Shown here piece by piece: positions 12,028 to 20,902 of a stretch of 64,000 nt of DNA; position 1 is the first letter of the stretch, and each line of letters opens with the position of its first letter. The DNA is taken from positions 497,720 to 561,719 of the forward strand of contig NZ_PZJO01000001.1 of the NCBI RefSeq assembly GCF_003206575.1, in the 5' to 3' direction. The translations under genes and the position numbers were made by a program. This stretch comes from Salinicola endophyticus (lineage in GTDB: Bacteria; Pseudomonadota; Gammaproteobacteria; Pseudomonadales; Halomonadaceae). The notes below the pieces were generated by a model. The model worked only from the letters and a program-made list of their open reading frames with translations, did not search any database and had not been told where the DNA came from.

Positions 12028-12822
12028 ATGCAGATCGATCTCACTGCCAAGCACGCCATCGTCACCGGCTCCACCGCCGGTATCGGCCTGGCCATCGCCA
12101 AGGGGCTGGCCCAGGCCGGCGCCAGCGTCACCGTGACCGGGCGTACCCAGGCGCGCGTCGACCAGGCGATCGCTACTCTCACCCGCGAGGTGCCCGGCGC
12201 CAGCGTCGACGGCGTGGCCGCCGATCTCGGCAGCGCCGACGGCTGCCAGACGCTGATCACGGCGCGCCCCGAGTGCGACATCCTGATCAACAACGTCGGC
12301 ATCTTCGGGCCCAAGGACTTTTTCGAGATCGAGGACGCCGAGTGGCAGCAGTTCTTCGACGTCAACGTGATGAGCGCGGTGCGCCTGTCGCGCCACTATG
12401 CCCAGGGCATGAAGCAGCGCGACTGGGGCCGCATCCAGTTCCTCTCCAGCGAATCGGCGCTCAATATTCCCGCCGAGATGGTCCACTACGGCATGACCAA
12501 GAGCGCGGTGCAGTCGATCTCGCGGGGGCTGGCCAAGGTGCTGGCAGGTACCCGGGTCACCGTCAACGCGGTGCTGCCGGGGCCGACCAAATCGGAAGGC
12601 GTGGGCAAGATGATCGCCAAGATGGCCGCTGAGCAGGGCGTGAGCGAGGCCGAAGCGGAAGCCAACTTCGTCAAGGACAACCGTCCCTCCTCGATCATCC
12701 AGCGGGTGGCCGAAGTCGAGGAGGTCGCCAACCTGAGTGTCTATCTGGCCTCCGAGCAGGCCAGCGCCACCACCGGTGCAGCGATGCGGGTCGAAGGCGG
12801 TATCGTCGATACCATGGCCTGA
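12028..12822 (+). CDS. SDR-family NAD(P)-dependent oxidoreductase
   Basis: 264 residues, classical short-chain dehydrogenase. TGSTAGIGLAIAK is the nucleotide-binding TGxxxGxG, INNVG the NNxG motif, and SSESALNIPAEMVHYGMTK carries the Ser and Tyr-x3-Lys catalytic residues. I chose ATG 12028 because AAGGAG precedes it by seven bases and it sits just before the Rossmann strand, although the frame is open upstream. The substrate is unknown. It stands alone, divergent from the ast operon and closed by a strong terminator. Confidence 0.88.
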   Translation: MQIDLTAKHAIVTGSTAGIGLAIAKGLAQAGASVTVTGRTQARVDQAIATLTREVPGASVDGVAADLGSADGCQTLITARPECDILINNVGIFGPKDFFEIEDAEWQQFFDVNVMSAVRLSRHYAQGMKQRDWGRIQFLSSESALNIPAEMVHYGMTKSAVQSISRGLAKVLAGTRVTVNAVLPGPTKSEGVGKMIAKMAAEQGVSEAEAEANFVKDNRPSSIIQRVAEVEEVANLSVYLASEQASATTGAAMRVEGGIVDTMA

Positions 12823-12879
12823 CGCTCGGCGCCGGCTCTGGCGTTGCAGGCTTGGCGTCTTGAGCTGAGCACCTCAAAC

Positions 12880-12914
12880 GACGCGTGCCAGCGGCATCAC
12901 CGCTGGCACGCGTC
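12880..12914. terminator. bidirectional terminator between SDR gene and fabF
   Basis: Perfect 15-bp stem, GACGCGTGCCAGCGG (12880-12894) with CCGCTGGCACGCGTC (12900-12914), loop CATCA. TTT follows on the plus strand and a short T-run (CGTTTGAGG) on the minus. It lies between convergent genes. Confidence 0.8.
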
Positions 12915-12955
12915 TTTCGTCGAGCCCGCTTCCACGCTGGCAAGCTCCGCCCGTT

Positions 12956-14218
12956 TCAGCCCTCGAAGCGCTTGAAGATCACGCTCGCATTCACCCCGCC
13001 GAAGCCGAAGGCGTTACAGATCGCGTGCTCCATCGCCATTGGGCGCGACTCGCCGTGGACCACGTCCATCTCCGCTGCCAGCGGGTCGGGATCGAGATAG
13101 TTGCGCGTCACCGGCGCGATCTGATCGCGCAGTGCCAGCAGGGTGAAGATCGCCTCGACCCCGCCGGCGGCGCCGAGCAGGTGCCCAGTGGCGGCCTTGG
13201 TCGCGCTGATCGCCGGGCGGTGTTCGCCGAAGACGCGCTTGACCGCCGCCAGCTCGCCGCGATCACCCACCGGGGTCGAGGTCGCGTGGGCGTTGAGGTG
13301 AGCGATATCGCTGGGCGCCAGGCCGGCCTGACGCAGTGCGATCGCCATCGCTCGCGCGGCACCCTCGCCATCCTCCGGCCCAGCGGTCAGATGGTAGGCA
13401 TCCGAGGTGGTGCCGTAGCCGACCAGCTCGGCGATCGGCGTGGCGCCACGGGCCTGGGCATGCTCCAGGGTCTCGATCACGATCACCCCGGCGCCCTCAC
13501 CCATGACGAAGCCATCACGCCCCTGGTCGAACGGCCGCGAGGCCGCTTCGGGGGTCTCGTTGTAGTGGCTGGAGAGCGCCTTGGCCGCGGCGAAGCCACC
13601 CAGGCTGACGCGGTCGATGCACGCTTCACTGCCGCCACACACGGCGATCTCTGCCTCACCGGCATGGATCATGCGCGCGGCGTCGCCGATCGCCTGCAGG
13701 CCGGCCGCACAGGCGGTCACCGGAGCGCCCAGCGGCCCCTTGAAGCCGTGGCGGATCGAGATATGGCCGCACGCCAGGTTGGCCAGGAACGACGGAATGG
13801 TGAACGGCGACAGCCGCCGCGGACCGCGGCTGTCGGTGGTGCGTACCGCATCGGCGATCGCCGGGAAGCCACCGATCCCCGAGCCGATCAGGGTCGCAGT
13901 GCGGGTCTTCTCATCTTCGCTCTGGGGGTACCAGTTGGCCTGCCGGAGGGCATCGTCGGCCGCGACCACCGCCATCTGGATGAAGCGGTCCATCTTGCGC
14001 CGCTCCTTGGGGTCGATGGCACGGTCGAGATCGAACCCGGCGCTATCCTCTTCGATGCTGGGCACCGGCCCGCCGACGCCGACGGCGAGACCTTCGACGG
14101 TCTCCGCGGGCAAACGACGCAGCCCGGAAGCCCCGGACAGCAGGCGCTGCCAGACGGTCTCCAGCTGGCAGCCCAGCGGCGAAAGAATGCCCATACCTGT
14201 CACTACGATACGTCGCAT
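12956..14218 (-). CDS. beta-ketoacyl-ACP synthase II (FabF-like)
   Basis: 420 residues, thiolase-fold condensing enzyme that extends acyl-ACP with malonyl-ACP. Catalytic triad visible: Cys170 in PVTACAAGL, His in LNAHATSTPVGD, and His in KAATGHLLGAAGG (all present). AAGGA precedes the ATG. It is isolated from other fatty-acid genes (no acpP, fabD or fabG nearby), so it is probably an accessory KAS II rather than the main FabF. The downstream end meets the terminator shared with the SDR gene. Confidence 0.9.
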   Translation of the reverse strand: MRRIVVTGMGILSPLGCQLETVWQRLLSGASGLRRLPAETVEGLAVGVGGPVPSIEEDSAGFDLDRAIDPKERRKMDRFIQMAVVAADDALRQANWYPQSEDEKTRTATLIGSGIGGFPAIADAVRTTDSRGPRRLSPFTIPSFLANLACGHISIRHGFKGPLGAPVTACAAGLQAIGDAARMIHAGEAEIAVCGGSEACIDRVSLGGFAAAKALSSHYNETPEAASRPFDQGRDGFVMGEGAGVIVIETLEHAQARGATPIAELVGYGTTSDAYHLTAGPEDGEGAARAMAIALRQAGLAPSDIAHLNAHATSTPVGDRGELAAVKRVFGEHRPAISATKAATGHLLGAAGGVEAIFTLLALRDQIAPVTRNYLDPDPLAAEMDVVHGESRPMAMEHAICNAFGFGGVNASVIFKRFEG

Positions 14219-14252
14219 GACGTTGTCCTTACTGTTCGTTGATCGAATGTCG

Positions 14253-14843
14253 CTAGCGCCGCCGCTGGCCGGTGATCTCGGCGGATGGGGCGACGGCGGC
14301 CTCGGCCAGTGGATCCGCCGCGGCGGTGTCCTCCATGACAGAGGTCAACAGGATCTCCCCCTGGGCCCGGGCCCGTTCGGCGCGCTGACGCATCGCCGGC
14401 GTGGCGTCGGGACCGGCGACCATCACCACATCGCGCGGTACCAGCGGCGTACCCTGGTGGCGGTCGTAGATGACCGGCACGATCGGCTCGCCACTATCGC
14501 GATGCACCAGTTCGACACCACGGGCGGCAATCGGCAGGTGGTGTTCGCCCCAGGCGTAGAGCGTCAACAGCACCGGCGCCAGGCCCCGCCCCTTGTCGGT
14601 CAGGCGGTACTCGAAGCGCGGCGGGCGAGTCTGATAGCGGTACTTTTCGAGCAGGCCATTGTCGACCATGCGCTCGAGACGCCGGGTGAGCATGTTGGAA
14701 GCAATGCCGAGACCGCGCTGGAACTGATCGAAGCGCGTCGCCCCCTGGAAGGCGTCGCGCAGGATCAGCAGCGTCCAGCTATCGCCCACGCAGGCCAGCG
14801 CGCGGGCAATGGGACAGAGGTCGGGCTCTTCGCTCACTTTCAT
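14253..14843 (-). CDS. HxlR-family transcriptional regulator
   Basis: 196 residues from ATG 14843. The winged-helix domain (about 8-105) has the HxlR hallmarks: CPIARALACVGDSWTLLILR, an N-terminal Cys often used for aldehyde or redox sensing, and GIASNMLTRRLERMVDNGLL. The tail beyond residue 105 is longer than in minimal HxlR proteins and of unknown function. An upstream in-frame ATG is possible, but the chosen start gives the normal N-terminus. It lies 34 bases downstream of the fabF start on the same strand, so it may be co-transcribed with or regulate fabF; that link is inference. Confidence 0.85.
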   Translation of the reverse strand: MKVSEEPDLCPIARALACVGDSWTLLILRDAFQGATRFDQFQRGLGIASNMLTRRLERMVDNGLLEKYRYQTRPPRFEYRLTDKGRGLAPVLLTLYAWGEHHLPIAARGVELVHRDSGEPIVPVIYDRHQGTPLVPRDVVMVAGPDATPAMRQRAERARAQGEILLTSVMEDTAAADPLAEAAVAPSAEITGQRRR

Positions 14844-14963
14844 AATGCAAGCGACTGTACCGGATTCCCTGCGACAGGGAAAGACGGGGCCGCGGCCCAG
14901 GATCATCGCCGTGCAAGCCTTGGAGAGTGCGCGCGCCGCACCTGGCGACCACCGATACGGGGG

Positions 14964-15455
14964 TCAGAGCGCCTGCGAGCGGCTAAAGGCCAACCGCACC
15001 CGGGGCAACGCTTCGCCAAAGCGCTCCACCGTCTCCTCGGCCAGACGGGTCCAGCCGCGCGCCTCCAGCGCCGGTGCCAGCATCAGGCTGGCGTCGATCA
15101 GCACACGGCTGTGCCCGGCGGCGAGCAGCGCCTCCAGCGACAGTTCGAGCAGACGCGAGCCGACACCCTGACGGGTGATCGCGGGCCACACATAGAGCGT
15201 CTCGATGCGCCCGTCGCTGGCGTCGCGCTCGCAGAAACCGACACAGTGGCCGTCGCACTCGGCGACCAGGGTGGGATAGAGCGTCTGGCGGGCCATCCAC
15301 GCTTCGGCGGTACGCGGCAGCGCCGCCGACCACGCCTCGCGCTGGGACAGGGTGTAGCGGCTCGATGCCCCCTCCATGACCGCATGATGGAAGACCTCGG
15401 CCTGGTCCGCCGCATCCCGCGGCAGCGCTTCTCGAAAGCGGGTACGTTCCAGCAT
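14964..15455 (-). CDS. GNAT-family N-acetyltransferase
   Basis: 163 residues. The acetyl-CoA binding motif is ITRQGVGSRLLEL, preceded by the beta-strand IETLYVWPA, and the C-terminal strand ends ALEARGWTRLAEETV. I chose ATG 15455 because GGAGAG lies upstream; the longer open frame runs into the neighbouring gene. The acetyl acceptor is unknown. It lies just downstream of the ARD-like gene on the same strand (61 bases apart), possibly in one transcript. Confidence 0.82.
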   Translation of the reverse strand: MLERTRFREALPRDAADQAEVFHHAVMEGASSRYTLSQREAWSAALPRTAEAWMARQTLYPTLVAECDGHCVGFCERDASDGRIETLYVWPAITRQGVGSRLLELSLEALLAAGHSRVLIDASLMLAPALEARGWTRLAEETVERFGEALPRVRLAFSRSQAL

Positions 15456-15516
15456 CACGGTCTCTCCAGGGTCGGGATGGGTTGCGAGCCGCGCCATGGT
15501 CGGGTCGACGTCGGGC

Positions 15517-16086
15517 CTAGGCGACTTCGGCGTAGAGCGCCTCGAAGCGCGGAAAACGCAGCGCAATGTCGCTGGTGGTTTCCAGCAGATGATGCGCCGT
15601 CTCATCGCTCCAACTCAAGGCCACGAAGTCGGGGCTGGGCCCCATGTCGAACCAGTGCGGCACACCGGCCGGGATCATCAGCAGATCGCCACGCTCGCAG
15701 CCGATGACATAGACCCGGCCGTTGAGATGAAGATAGAACACCGCCTGCCCGTGGAGCAGCAGGTGCCAGTTATCGCTGTCGCTGCGCGACTCGTTGGAGA
15801 GACGCTCGCGCTCGAGCGCGCCGGCGCCGCCGTCATCCAGATAGCGCGGGCTCATCCCCCGCAGCTCGACCCGACGGCAGCCGCTGAGCTGACCGACCTC
15901 GTCGATGATCGGCGTGTAGCGCGCCAGCAGCGCCTCGCTCGGCGCGCACTCCGGCATCGCCGGCAGTGGGTGATGGCGATAGAGGATCGCGTTGGCTTCC
16001 AGCTCGAGGCGCAGACGCTCGGGCTCGTGGGTCGTCAGCAGCGGCTGCTCGCCGTCGGCCTCATGATAGACGCGTAGGAAACTCAT
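15517..16086 (-). CDS. acireductone dioxygenase-like cupin lacking metal ligands
   Basis: 189 residues, aligning without gaps to bacterial acireductone dioxygenase (MtnD) from Phe118 to the GVPHWFDMGPSPDF block. In Klebsiella ARD the metal is held by His96, His98, Glu102 and His140. With a constant offset of four these are Ser100, Ser102, Asn106 and His144 here (LSNESRSDSDNWHL), so three of four ligands are gone while the cupin frame and PHWFDMG are kept. It is therefore probably not a working ARD in the methionine salvage pathway; no other mtn gene is adjacent. GGGAGAGG precedes the ATG. It may be a binding or regulatory relative, or may use a different site. Confidence 0.82.
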   Translation of the reverse strand: MSFLRVYHEADGEQPLLTTHEPERLRLELEANAILYRHHPLPAMPECAPSEALLARYTPIIDEVGQLSGCRRVELRGMSPRYLDDGGAGALERERLSNESRSDSDNWHLLLHGQAVFYLHLNGRVYVIGCERGDLLMIPAGVPHWFDMGPSPDFVALSWSDETAHHLLETTSDIALRFPRFEALYAEVA

Positions 16087-16387
16087 CGAACCTCTCCCTG
16101 GTATGGCACCGCTCTCGGCGCCGTCGATACGCGTGTGGCCCGTTCCGTCAGGCCAACTCGCGGAAGTACCCCACCACTCGGGGCCGGGCACGATGATGAT
16201 CGCAGGCCCGGCCTATTCCGCTGACAGTATGGCACCGCCTGCGCATCCGGCCAGCTCGGCACGCGGCGCCAGCGCTGAGTGGCGGGCAAGCCACGCATTG
16301 CGCGCGCCCGCCTCAGCCGCCACCATGACGCTTTCTTGCCCCACGCTGCCGTTGCCGCGCAGGGTGGCGCTACCATCGGCTTCGGAC
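16087..16387. other. divergent gap, ARD-like gene and trmO
   Basis: 301 bases. Frames stay open through it because of base composition, but no translation resembles a protein I know and no hairpin or clear promoter hexamer pair stands out. Confidence 0.4.
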
Positions 16388-17215
16388 ATGCCCGCCTTGA
16401 CCACCCCAGACACCAGACTCGACGATCGCCCAGGGCCGCTCTCGCTGACCCCGATCGGCACCCTCGCCAGCGACTACCCCGACAAGTTCGGCATTCCGCG
16501 CCAGCCGGGGCTGGCCCCCAGCGCTCGCGCCATCCTCTATCTGGAGGCAGCGTTCGACGACCCGCTGGCGGTGGAGGGACTCGAGGCCTTCAGCCACCTG
16601 TGGCTGAGTTTCGTGTTCGACCGCAGCCCGACCACCTGGTCGCCGCGGGTGCGTCCGCCGCGCCTGGGCGGCAACCAGCGCGTAGGGGTCTTCGCCAGCC
16701 GCAGCACCCACCGCCCCAACCGCCTGGGGCTCTCGCTGGTGGAGCTGGTGGAGGTCGAACTCAGCACTCGCCCCACGCCGGCCGCGCATCCCATCGCCGG
16801 CTCGCCGCTGGCCGCCCGGCGCAGCCGGGTGAAACTGCATCTGCGCGGCCACGACCTGTGCGACGCCACCCCGATCGTCGATATCCGGCCCTATCTGCCG
16901 TGGGCGGAATCGCAACCGCAGGCCCGGGCCGGCTTCGCCCCGGCTGCCCCCGCGCCCATGGCGGTCCGCTTCAGTGACAGCGCCCGGCACACCCTCGCCG
17001 CGCATGCCGACGGCGCCGGACTGACCGCGCTGATCGAAGAGGTGCTGGCCCAGGACCCGCGACCGGCCTATCACGCCAAACCGGGCGCGGGGGCCGGGCG
17101 CGAGTACGGCGTCTGCCTGCGTGACGTCAATGTGCGCTTCCGGGCGGCATCCGACGATGGCGCCGACAGCCTGCAGGTGGTCGCTATCGAACCGCGCGCC
17201 GACGGAGCGGTCTGA
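16388..17215 (+). CDS. trmO: tRNA (N6-threonylcarbamoyladenosine(37)-N6)-methyltransferase TrmO
   Basis: 275 residues (E. coli YaeB/TrmO is 235). Methylates t6A at position 37 of tRNA-Thr(GGU) using SAM. The UPF0066 domain is evident: PIGTLASDYPDKFGIPRQPG, HLWLSFVFDRS, and STHRPNRLGLSLVELV, with the conserved RP.RP.LGLS-type loop. A C-terminal domain follows (ADGAGLTALIEEVLAQDPRP with AKPGAGAGREYGV). ATG 16388 gives the usual N-terminus; the frame is open upstream without resemblance. The stop is immediately followed by an inverted-repeat element. Confidence 0.9.
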   Translation: MPALTTPDTRLDDRPGPLSLTPIGTLASDYPDKFGIPRQPGLAPSARAILYLEAAFDDPLAVEGLEAFSHLWLSFVFDRSPTTWSPRVRPPRLGGNQRVGVFASRSTHRPNRLGLSLVELVEVELSTRPTPAAHPIAGSPLAARRSRVKLHLRGHDLCDATPIVDIRPYLPWAESQPQARAGFAPAAPAPMAVRFSDSARHTLAAHADGAGLTALIEEVLAQDPRPAYHAKPGAGAGREYGVCLRDVNVRFRAASDDGADSLQVVAIEPRADGAV

Positions 17216-17216
17216 G

Positions 17217-17358
17217 GAGGATGTTTACAAAATGCCTGCGCTCGACAATACGGCGTTAAAATCGGCCTCAAAATGCTCATTTACCCCCGTGTAAGCTCCG
17301 CTTTCTCGACCGATTTTGCCTTGTCTTGCCTTCGCTCGCCGAATTTGTAAACACCCTC
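17217..17358. repeat. 142-bp inverted-repeat element (MITE-like)
   Basis: Ends are 17-base imperfect inverted repeats, GAGGATGTTTACAAAAT (17217-17233) and its partner at 17342-17358 (15 of 17 match). Nested inside, AAAATCGG (17258-17265) pairs with CCGATTTT (17310-17317). It is AT-richer than its flanks and fills most of the trmO-ppiA gap, starting two bases after the trmO stop. No second copy was noticed in this window. Confidence 0.5.
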
Positions 17359-17442
17359 TGAGACACCAGCGTTTTGGGCTGGCCTAGTGGGGCCGCCCCC
17401 GCTAGGGTGCTTACTTCACCGTGATACCGGAGTCTCTTCTAC

Positions 17443-18009
17443 ATGTTGAAATCGATTCTGGCGGCCGGGCTCGTCGCCCTGCCGCTGCTCTCGACCTCGG
17501 CGCTGGCCGATGCCGATCATCCCCACGTGCGCCTGGAGACCAGCCAGGGCAATATCGAGCTCGAACTCGACGCCAAGGCGGCGCCGCGCACGGTGGCCAA
17601 CTTCCTGCGCTATGTCGACGAGGGTCACTACCAGGGTACGGTGTTCCACCGGGTCATACCGGACTTCATGATCCAGGGCGGCGGGCTGGATGCGGATCTC
17701 GAACCCAAGCCGACCCATGATCCGATCCCGCTGGAGAAGAGCGGCCTGAAGAACACCCGTGGCACCATCGCCATGGCGCGCACCGCTAATCCGGACTCTG
17801 CCACCAGCCAGTTCTTCATCAATCTGGTCGACAACGACGCGCTGAACTATCGCGATCTCTACAACCCCGGCTACACCGTGTTCGGGCATGTGGTCTCGGG
17901 CATGAACGTCGTCGACAAGATCGCCGAGACGCCCACCGGCCGCCGCGGGCCGCACGCCGATGTACCGACCCAGCCGATCACCATCGTCGGCGCCGAGCGG
18001 ATCGACTGA
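17443..18009 (+). CDS. ppiA: periplasmic cyclophilin-type peptidyl-prolyl isomerase (PpiA-like)
   Basis: 188 residues. Signal peptide of about 22 residues (SILAAGLVALPLLSTSALA then DADHP), so periplasmic. The cyclophilin core has FHRVIPDFMIQGG with the catalytic Arg, and ATSQFFINL, and ends TQPITIVGAERID. It accelerates proline isomerisation during folding of exported proteins. GGAG precedes the ATG. The length and order match E. coli PpiA (190 residues). The upstream gap contains the inverted-repeat element, which may affect its transcription. Confidence 0.92.
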   Translation: MLKSILAAGLVALPLLSTSALADADHPHVRLETSQGNIELELDAKAAPRTVANFLRYVDEGHYQGTVFHRVIPDFMIQGGGLDADLEPKPTHDPIPLEKSGLKNTRGTIAMARTANPDSATSQFFINLVDNDALNYRDLYNPGYTVFGHVVSGMNVVDKIAETPTGRRGPHADVPTQPITIVGAERID

Positions 18010-18119
18010 CGCGCGGCTCTCACACCGCATCCGCGCGAACCTTCCGAACCAGCGGACGACGTGGGCTTATCCAGCGGCAGGGCGTCGCGAGGGCGCTATG
18101 ACCCCCTCCCTGGGCGCTA

Positions 18120-18141
18120 CCTTTGCCATCCATGGCAAAGG
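18120..18141. repeat. 10-bp perfect inverted repeat downstream of ppiA
   Basis: CCTTTGCCAT (18120-18129) and ATGGCAAAGG (18132-18141) are separated by two bases. It lies in the 290-bp gap between convergent ppiA and purC. No T-run follows, and its function is unclear. Confidence 0.35.
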
Positions 18142-18208
18142 ACCCTCGCTTTGCCCTGCCCCCGGCGCCCATCGTTAGCGGGTTTGACAATGAGTGCTCA
18201 TAACGACG

Positions 18209-18238
18209 AGAGCCCCGGCACTTGGGTGCCGGGGCTCT
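18209..18238. terminator. hairpin terminator candidate, ppiA/purC
   Basis: Perfect 13-bp stem, AGAGCCCCGGCAC (18209-18221) with GTGCCGGGGCTCT (18226-18238), loop TTGG. The plus strand continues GTTCATTC. It lies between convergent genes, nearer to purC. Confidence 0.6.
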
Positions 18239-18299
18239 GTTCATTCAGGCCATCTGGGCTATCGCGCCGCAGGGCTATGCTGGCGGCGGGCAGCCGCGC

Positions 18300-19013
18300 T
18301 CAGTCGAAGCTCATGCCCAGACGACGGCCGACCTCTTCGTAGGCCTCGATCACCCCGCCCAGACCCTGGCGGAAGCGATCCTTGTCCATCTTCTCACGGG
18401 TCTCGGCGTCCCACAGGCGGCAGCCATCGGGCGAGAACTCGTCACCGAGCATGATCTCGCCGTCGAACACGCCGAACTCGAGCTTGTAGTCGACCAGCAG
18501 CATGCCGCCATCCAGGAACAGCTGCTTGAGCACGTCGTTGACGCGGAAGGTGAGCGACTTCATGGTCGCCAGCTGCTCCGGCGTCGCCCAGCCGAAGGTC
18601 TCGGCCAGCGACTCGTTGATCATCGGGTCGCCCTTCTCGTCGTTCTTGAGGAACAGTTCGAAGGTGGGCGGCGCCAGGGCGATTCCTTCCTCGACGCCGA
18701 GACGCCGCACCAGGCCACCCGCGGCCAGATTGCGCACCACGCACTCCACCGGGATCATCTCGAGTTTCTTGACCACGCACTCGGTATCGGAGAGCAGCTG
18801 ATCGAAGTGGGTGGGAATGCCCGCCTCGGCCAGCTTGCCCATGATGAAGGCGTTGAAACGGTTGTTGACCATGCCCTTGCGCGCCAGCGCTTCCTTCTTC
18901 TTGCCGTCGAAGGCGCTGGTGTCGTCGCGGAAGTGCAGCACCAGCCGCTGGGGGTCGTCGCTCAGATAGACCGACTTGGCCTTGCCGGCATAGAGAAGAT
19001 CGCGTTTTTGCAT
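18300..19013 (-). CDS. purC: phosphoribosylaminoimidazole-succinocarboxamide synthase
   Basis: 237 residues, exactly the usual bacterial PurC size. ATP-dependent ligation of CAIR and aspartate to SAICAR in de novo purine synthesis. Starts [20 protein letters not shown] and has [23 protein letters not shown] and [11 protein letters not shown] with the substrate-binding residues. The ATG at 19013 begins the family N-terminus. It belongs to a minus-strand block dapA-bamC-MBL-purC, the order known from enterobacteria with an MBL gene added. Confidence 0.96.
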   Translation of the reverse strand: MQKRDLLYAGKAKSVYLSDDPQRLVLHFRDDTSAFDGKKKEALARKGMVNNRFNAFIMGKLAEAGIPTHFDQLLSDTECVVKKLEMIPVECVVRNLAAGGLVRRLGVEEGIALAPPTFELFLKNDEKGDPMINESLAETFGWATPEQLATMKSLTFRVNDVLKQLFLDGGMLLVDYKLEFGVFDGEIMLGDEFSPDGCRLWDAETREKMDKDRFRQGLGGVIEAYEEVGRRLGMSFD

Positions 19014-19090
19014 GGAGCTGTCTCCGCGTCGCCGCCGTCGGGCGGCTGTCTTGGGGTTGGGGTCGCGCAACGCCGCAACGGACGGCCTGT

Positions 19091-19894
19091 TCAGGCCACC
19101 CGCTGCCAGTCGGTGCCGTGGTCCTGGGTCGAGATCATCAGCCGCGACTCGTCGCCGTCGAGCAGCGGCGTCAGCGCTTCCAGGACGCGTTCGGGGTGAT
19201 TATTTTGCGCCGAGAGGTGCGAGCACACAATCCGCTCCAGCCGATCCAGGCCCAGCCGCTGCAGCAGCGTCGCCGCCTGGGCGTTGGCCAGATGCCCCCA
19301 GCGCCCGGCGACACGGCGCTTCAGGTGGGGCGGATAGGGCCCCTCGGCGAGCATGCGCGGGTCATGGTTGCATTCGAGAAAGAGCGCGTCGCAGTGGCGA
19401 AACGCCTCGACCACATGGGCCGTGGGGTGGCCGAGATCGGTCAGCAGCCCCAGGCTGCGCGCCTGGGCGCGGATCCGGAACTGGATCGGTTCGCGGGCGT
19501 CGTGGGGCACGGTCACCGGATCGATCTCCAGCCCGCCGATGGCGAAGCGCGCCTGGGGCGTGAGCAGATCGAGCTGGGGCACCTCACCGAGCTTGCCCGA
19601 GAGCCAGCTACCGGCGCTGAGGTGCACCGGCAGGCGATAGCGCCGCGCCAGGGCCCCGACACCGGTGATATGGTCGCTGTGCTCATGGGTCACCAGCAAC
19701 GCCGAGAGCTGGCGCGGATGCACGCCGAGCCGCGCCATGCGCCGCTCGGCCTCGCGCATGCCGAAGCCGCAGTCGACCAGAATCAGCGTCTCGCCGTCGC
19801 TGACCAGGGTGGCGTTGCCCTTGCTGCCACTGCCCAGCGAGGCGAAGTAGAGCCCGGGCGCAGCCCCCGGCGCCAGCGGCGACTCGCCCGCCAT
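19091..19894 (-). CDS. MBL-fold metallohydrolase (YycJ-like)
   Basis: 267 residues of metallo-beta-lactamase fold. [12 protein letters not shown], the metal motif [13 protein letters not shown], and [13 protein letters not shown] plus [11 protein letters not shown] agree with the YycJ/WalJ group, some members of which are 5'-3' DNA exonucleases. The ATG shares one base with the bamC stop (TGATG), so translation is coupled to bamC. A nuclease or phosphodiesterase role is inference; the family is otherwise poorly characterised in gammaproteobacteria. Confidence 0.85.
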   Translation of the reverse strand: MAGESPLAPGAAPGLYFASLGSGSKGNATLVSDGETLILVDCGFGMREAERRMARLGVHPRQLSALLVTHEHSDHITGVGALARRYRLPVHLSAGSWLSGKLGEVPQLDLLTPQARFAIGGLEIDPVTVPHDAREPIQFRIRAQARSLGLLTDLGHPTAHVVEAFRHCDALFLECNHDPRMLAEGPYPPHLKRRVAGRWGHLANAQAATLLQRLGLDRLERIVCSHLSAQNNHPERVLEALTPLLDGDESRLMISTQDHGTDWQRVA

Positions 19895-20844
19895 CAGCGC
19901 AGGGTCGCGGCGATGGCGTCGAGCAGGTCGCGCGCCTGGACCGGCGGCACCGGCTTGCCTTTGGGATCGGTCACGGTCACCGAGGTGAGCGCCGCCTGGG
20001 AGACCAGTTTCAAGCGATACGAGCGATAGTCGTCGCCACCGCCGCCGAACCAGTCGAACCAGCCGCCGCCCTGATCCGCAGGGCGATAGTCGACGAAGAA
20101 TTCGCCGGCGCTGCGGTTCTGGTCGACCAGCTTGAGTCGCTGCGAGTCGAAGCCGTTCTGGAGCTGATAGTAGAGCTCGGACCAGGCGCGGTTGGTGTCC
20201 AGGGCGAGATTGAGCTGCCAGGTGCCGTCACGGTTGACCAGCTTGACCCGCTCGCTCTGGTCGAGCGGTTGGGCCGCCAGGGAAACGCCGCTGTCGCTGG
20301 CGCCGCTGGCGTCCAGATAGGCCTTGATCCCGCTCAGGCAGCGGCCGGCATCACCGATGTCACAGCGCACCTCACTGGTACCGCTACGCAAGCCCTGACG
20401 CAGGCTGATCGCGCCCTGCTCGGTCTGGATGCGGCCCTTGGCGGCGTCGATGTTGGTGGCACGCACGCCATGGTCGACGGCGAAGCCCTGCAGACGCGGC
20501 CACACGCTGGCCGGCGCGGCGTTGACCAGCAGCCAACGCTCGTTGCCCGCCTGGCGCGCCTCGACGAACGGCTGATCCTCGCTCGGCCCCGCGGCCAGCG
20601 GCTGCGGCCGCGGCGCATCGCTATCCTCGGACGCCATGAAGTCGCTGTCCGCCTGGGGCACCGGCATCGAGTCCTGGTAGCGGATCGGGTTGCTCGACGA
20701 CGGCAGCTGCAGCGGCTGGCTCATCTTGGCATCGCGATACTCGTCGTCACGATTGTAGTAGTAACCATCCTGGAACAGGCCACAGCCCGACAGCGTCAGC
20801 GTCGCGCACAGCACCAGGGGCATCCCTTTGAGGATGGGCTTCAT
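19894..20844 (-). CDS. bamC: outer-membrane assembly lipoprotein BamC
   Basis: 316 residues. Lipobox LTLSGC with Cys21 gives a lipoprotein. The unstructured N-terminal stretch (DGYYYNRDDEYRDAKMSQPL) is the part of BamC that binds BamD, followed by two helix-grip domains. A component of the BAM complex that inserts beta-barrel proteins. ATG 20844 is chosen because it precedes the signal peptide. It lies 58 bases downstream of dapA, the same neighbour as in E. coli. Confidence 0.92.
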   Translation of the reverse strand: MKPILKGMPLVLCATLTLSGCGLFQDGYYYNRDDEYRDAKMSQPLQLPSSSNPIRYQDSMPVPQADSDFMASEDSDAPRPQPLAAGPSEDQPFVEARQAGNERWLLVNAAPASVWPRLQGFAVDHGVRATNIDAAKGRIQTEQGAISLRQGLRSGTSEVRCDIGDAGRCLSGIKAYLDASGASDSGVSLAAQPLDQSERVKLVNRDGTWQLNLALDTNRAWSELYYQLQNGFDSQRLKLVDQNRSAGEFFVDYRPADQGGGWFDWFGGGGDDYRSYRLKLVSQAALTSVTVTDPKGKPVPPVQARDLLDAIAATLR

Positions 20845-20902
20845 GCATCCACCTTTGTTCGAAGCAAGTCTATTCGGCATCCGGCATGCGGCTCGGGCCG
20901 GC

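Noticed and set aside
13581-15707. 708-codon plus-strand frame opposite fabF, the HxlR and the GNAT genes
   Set aside because: Three recognised proteins occupy the minus strand here, and the plus-strand translation has shadow composition.
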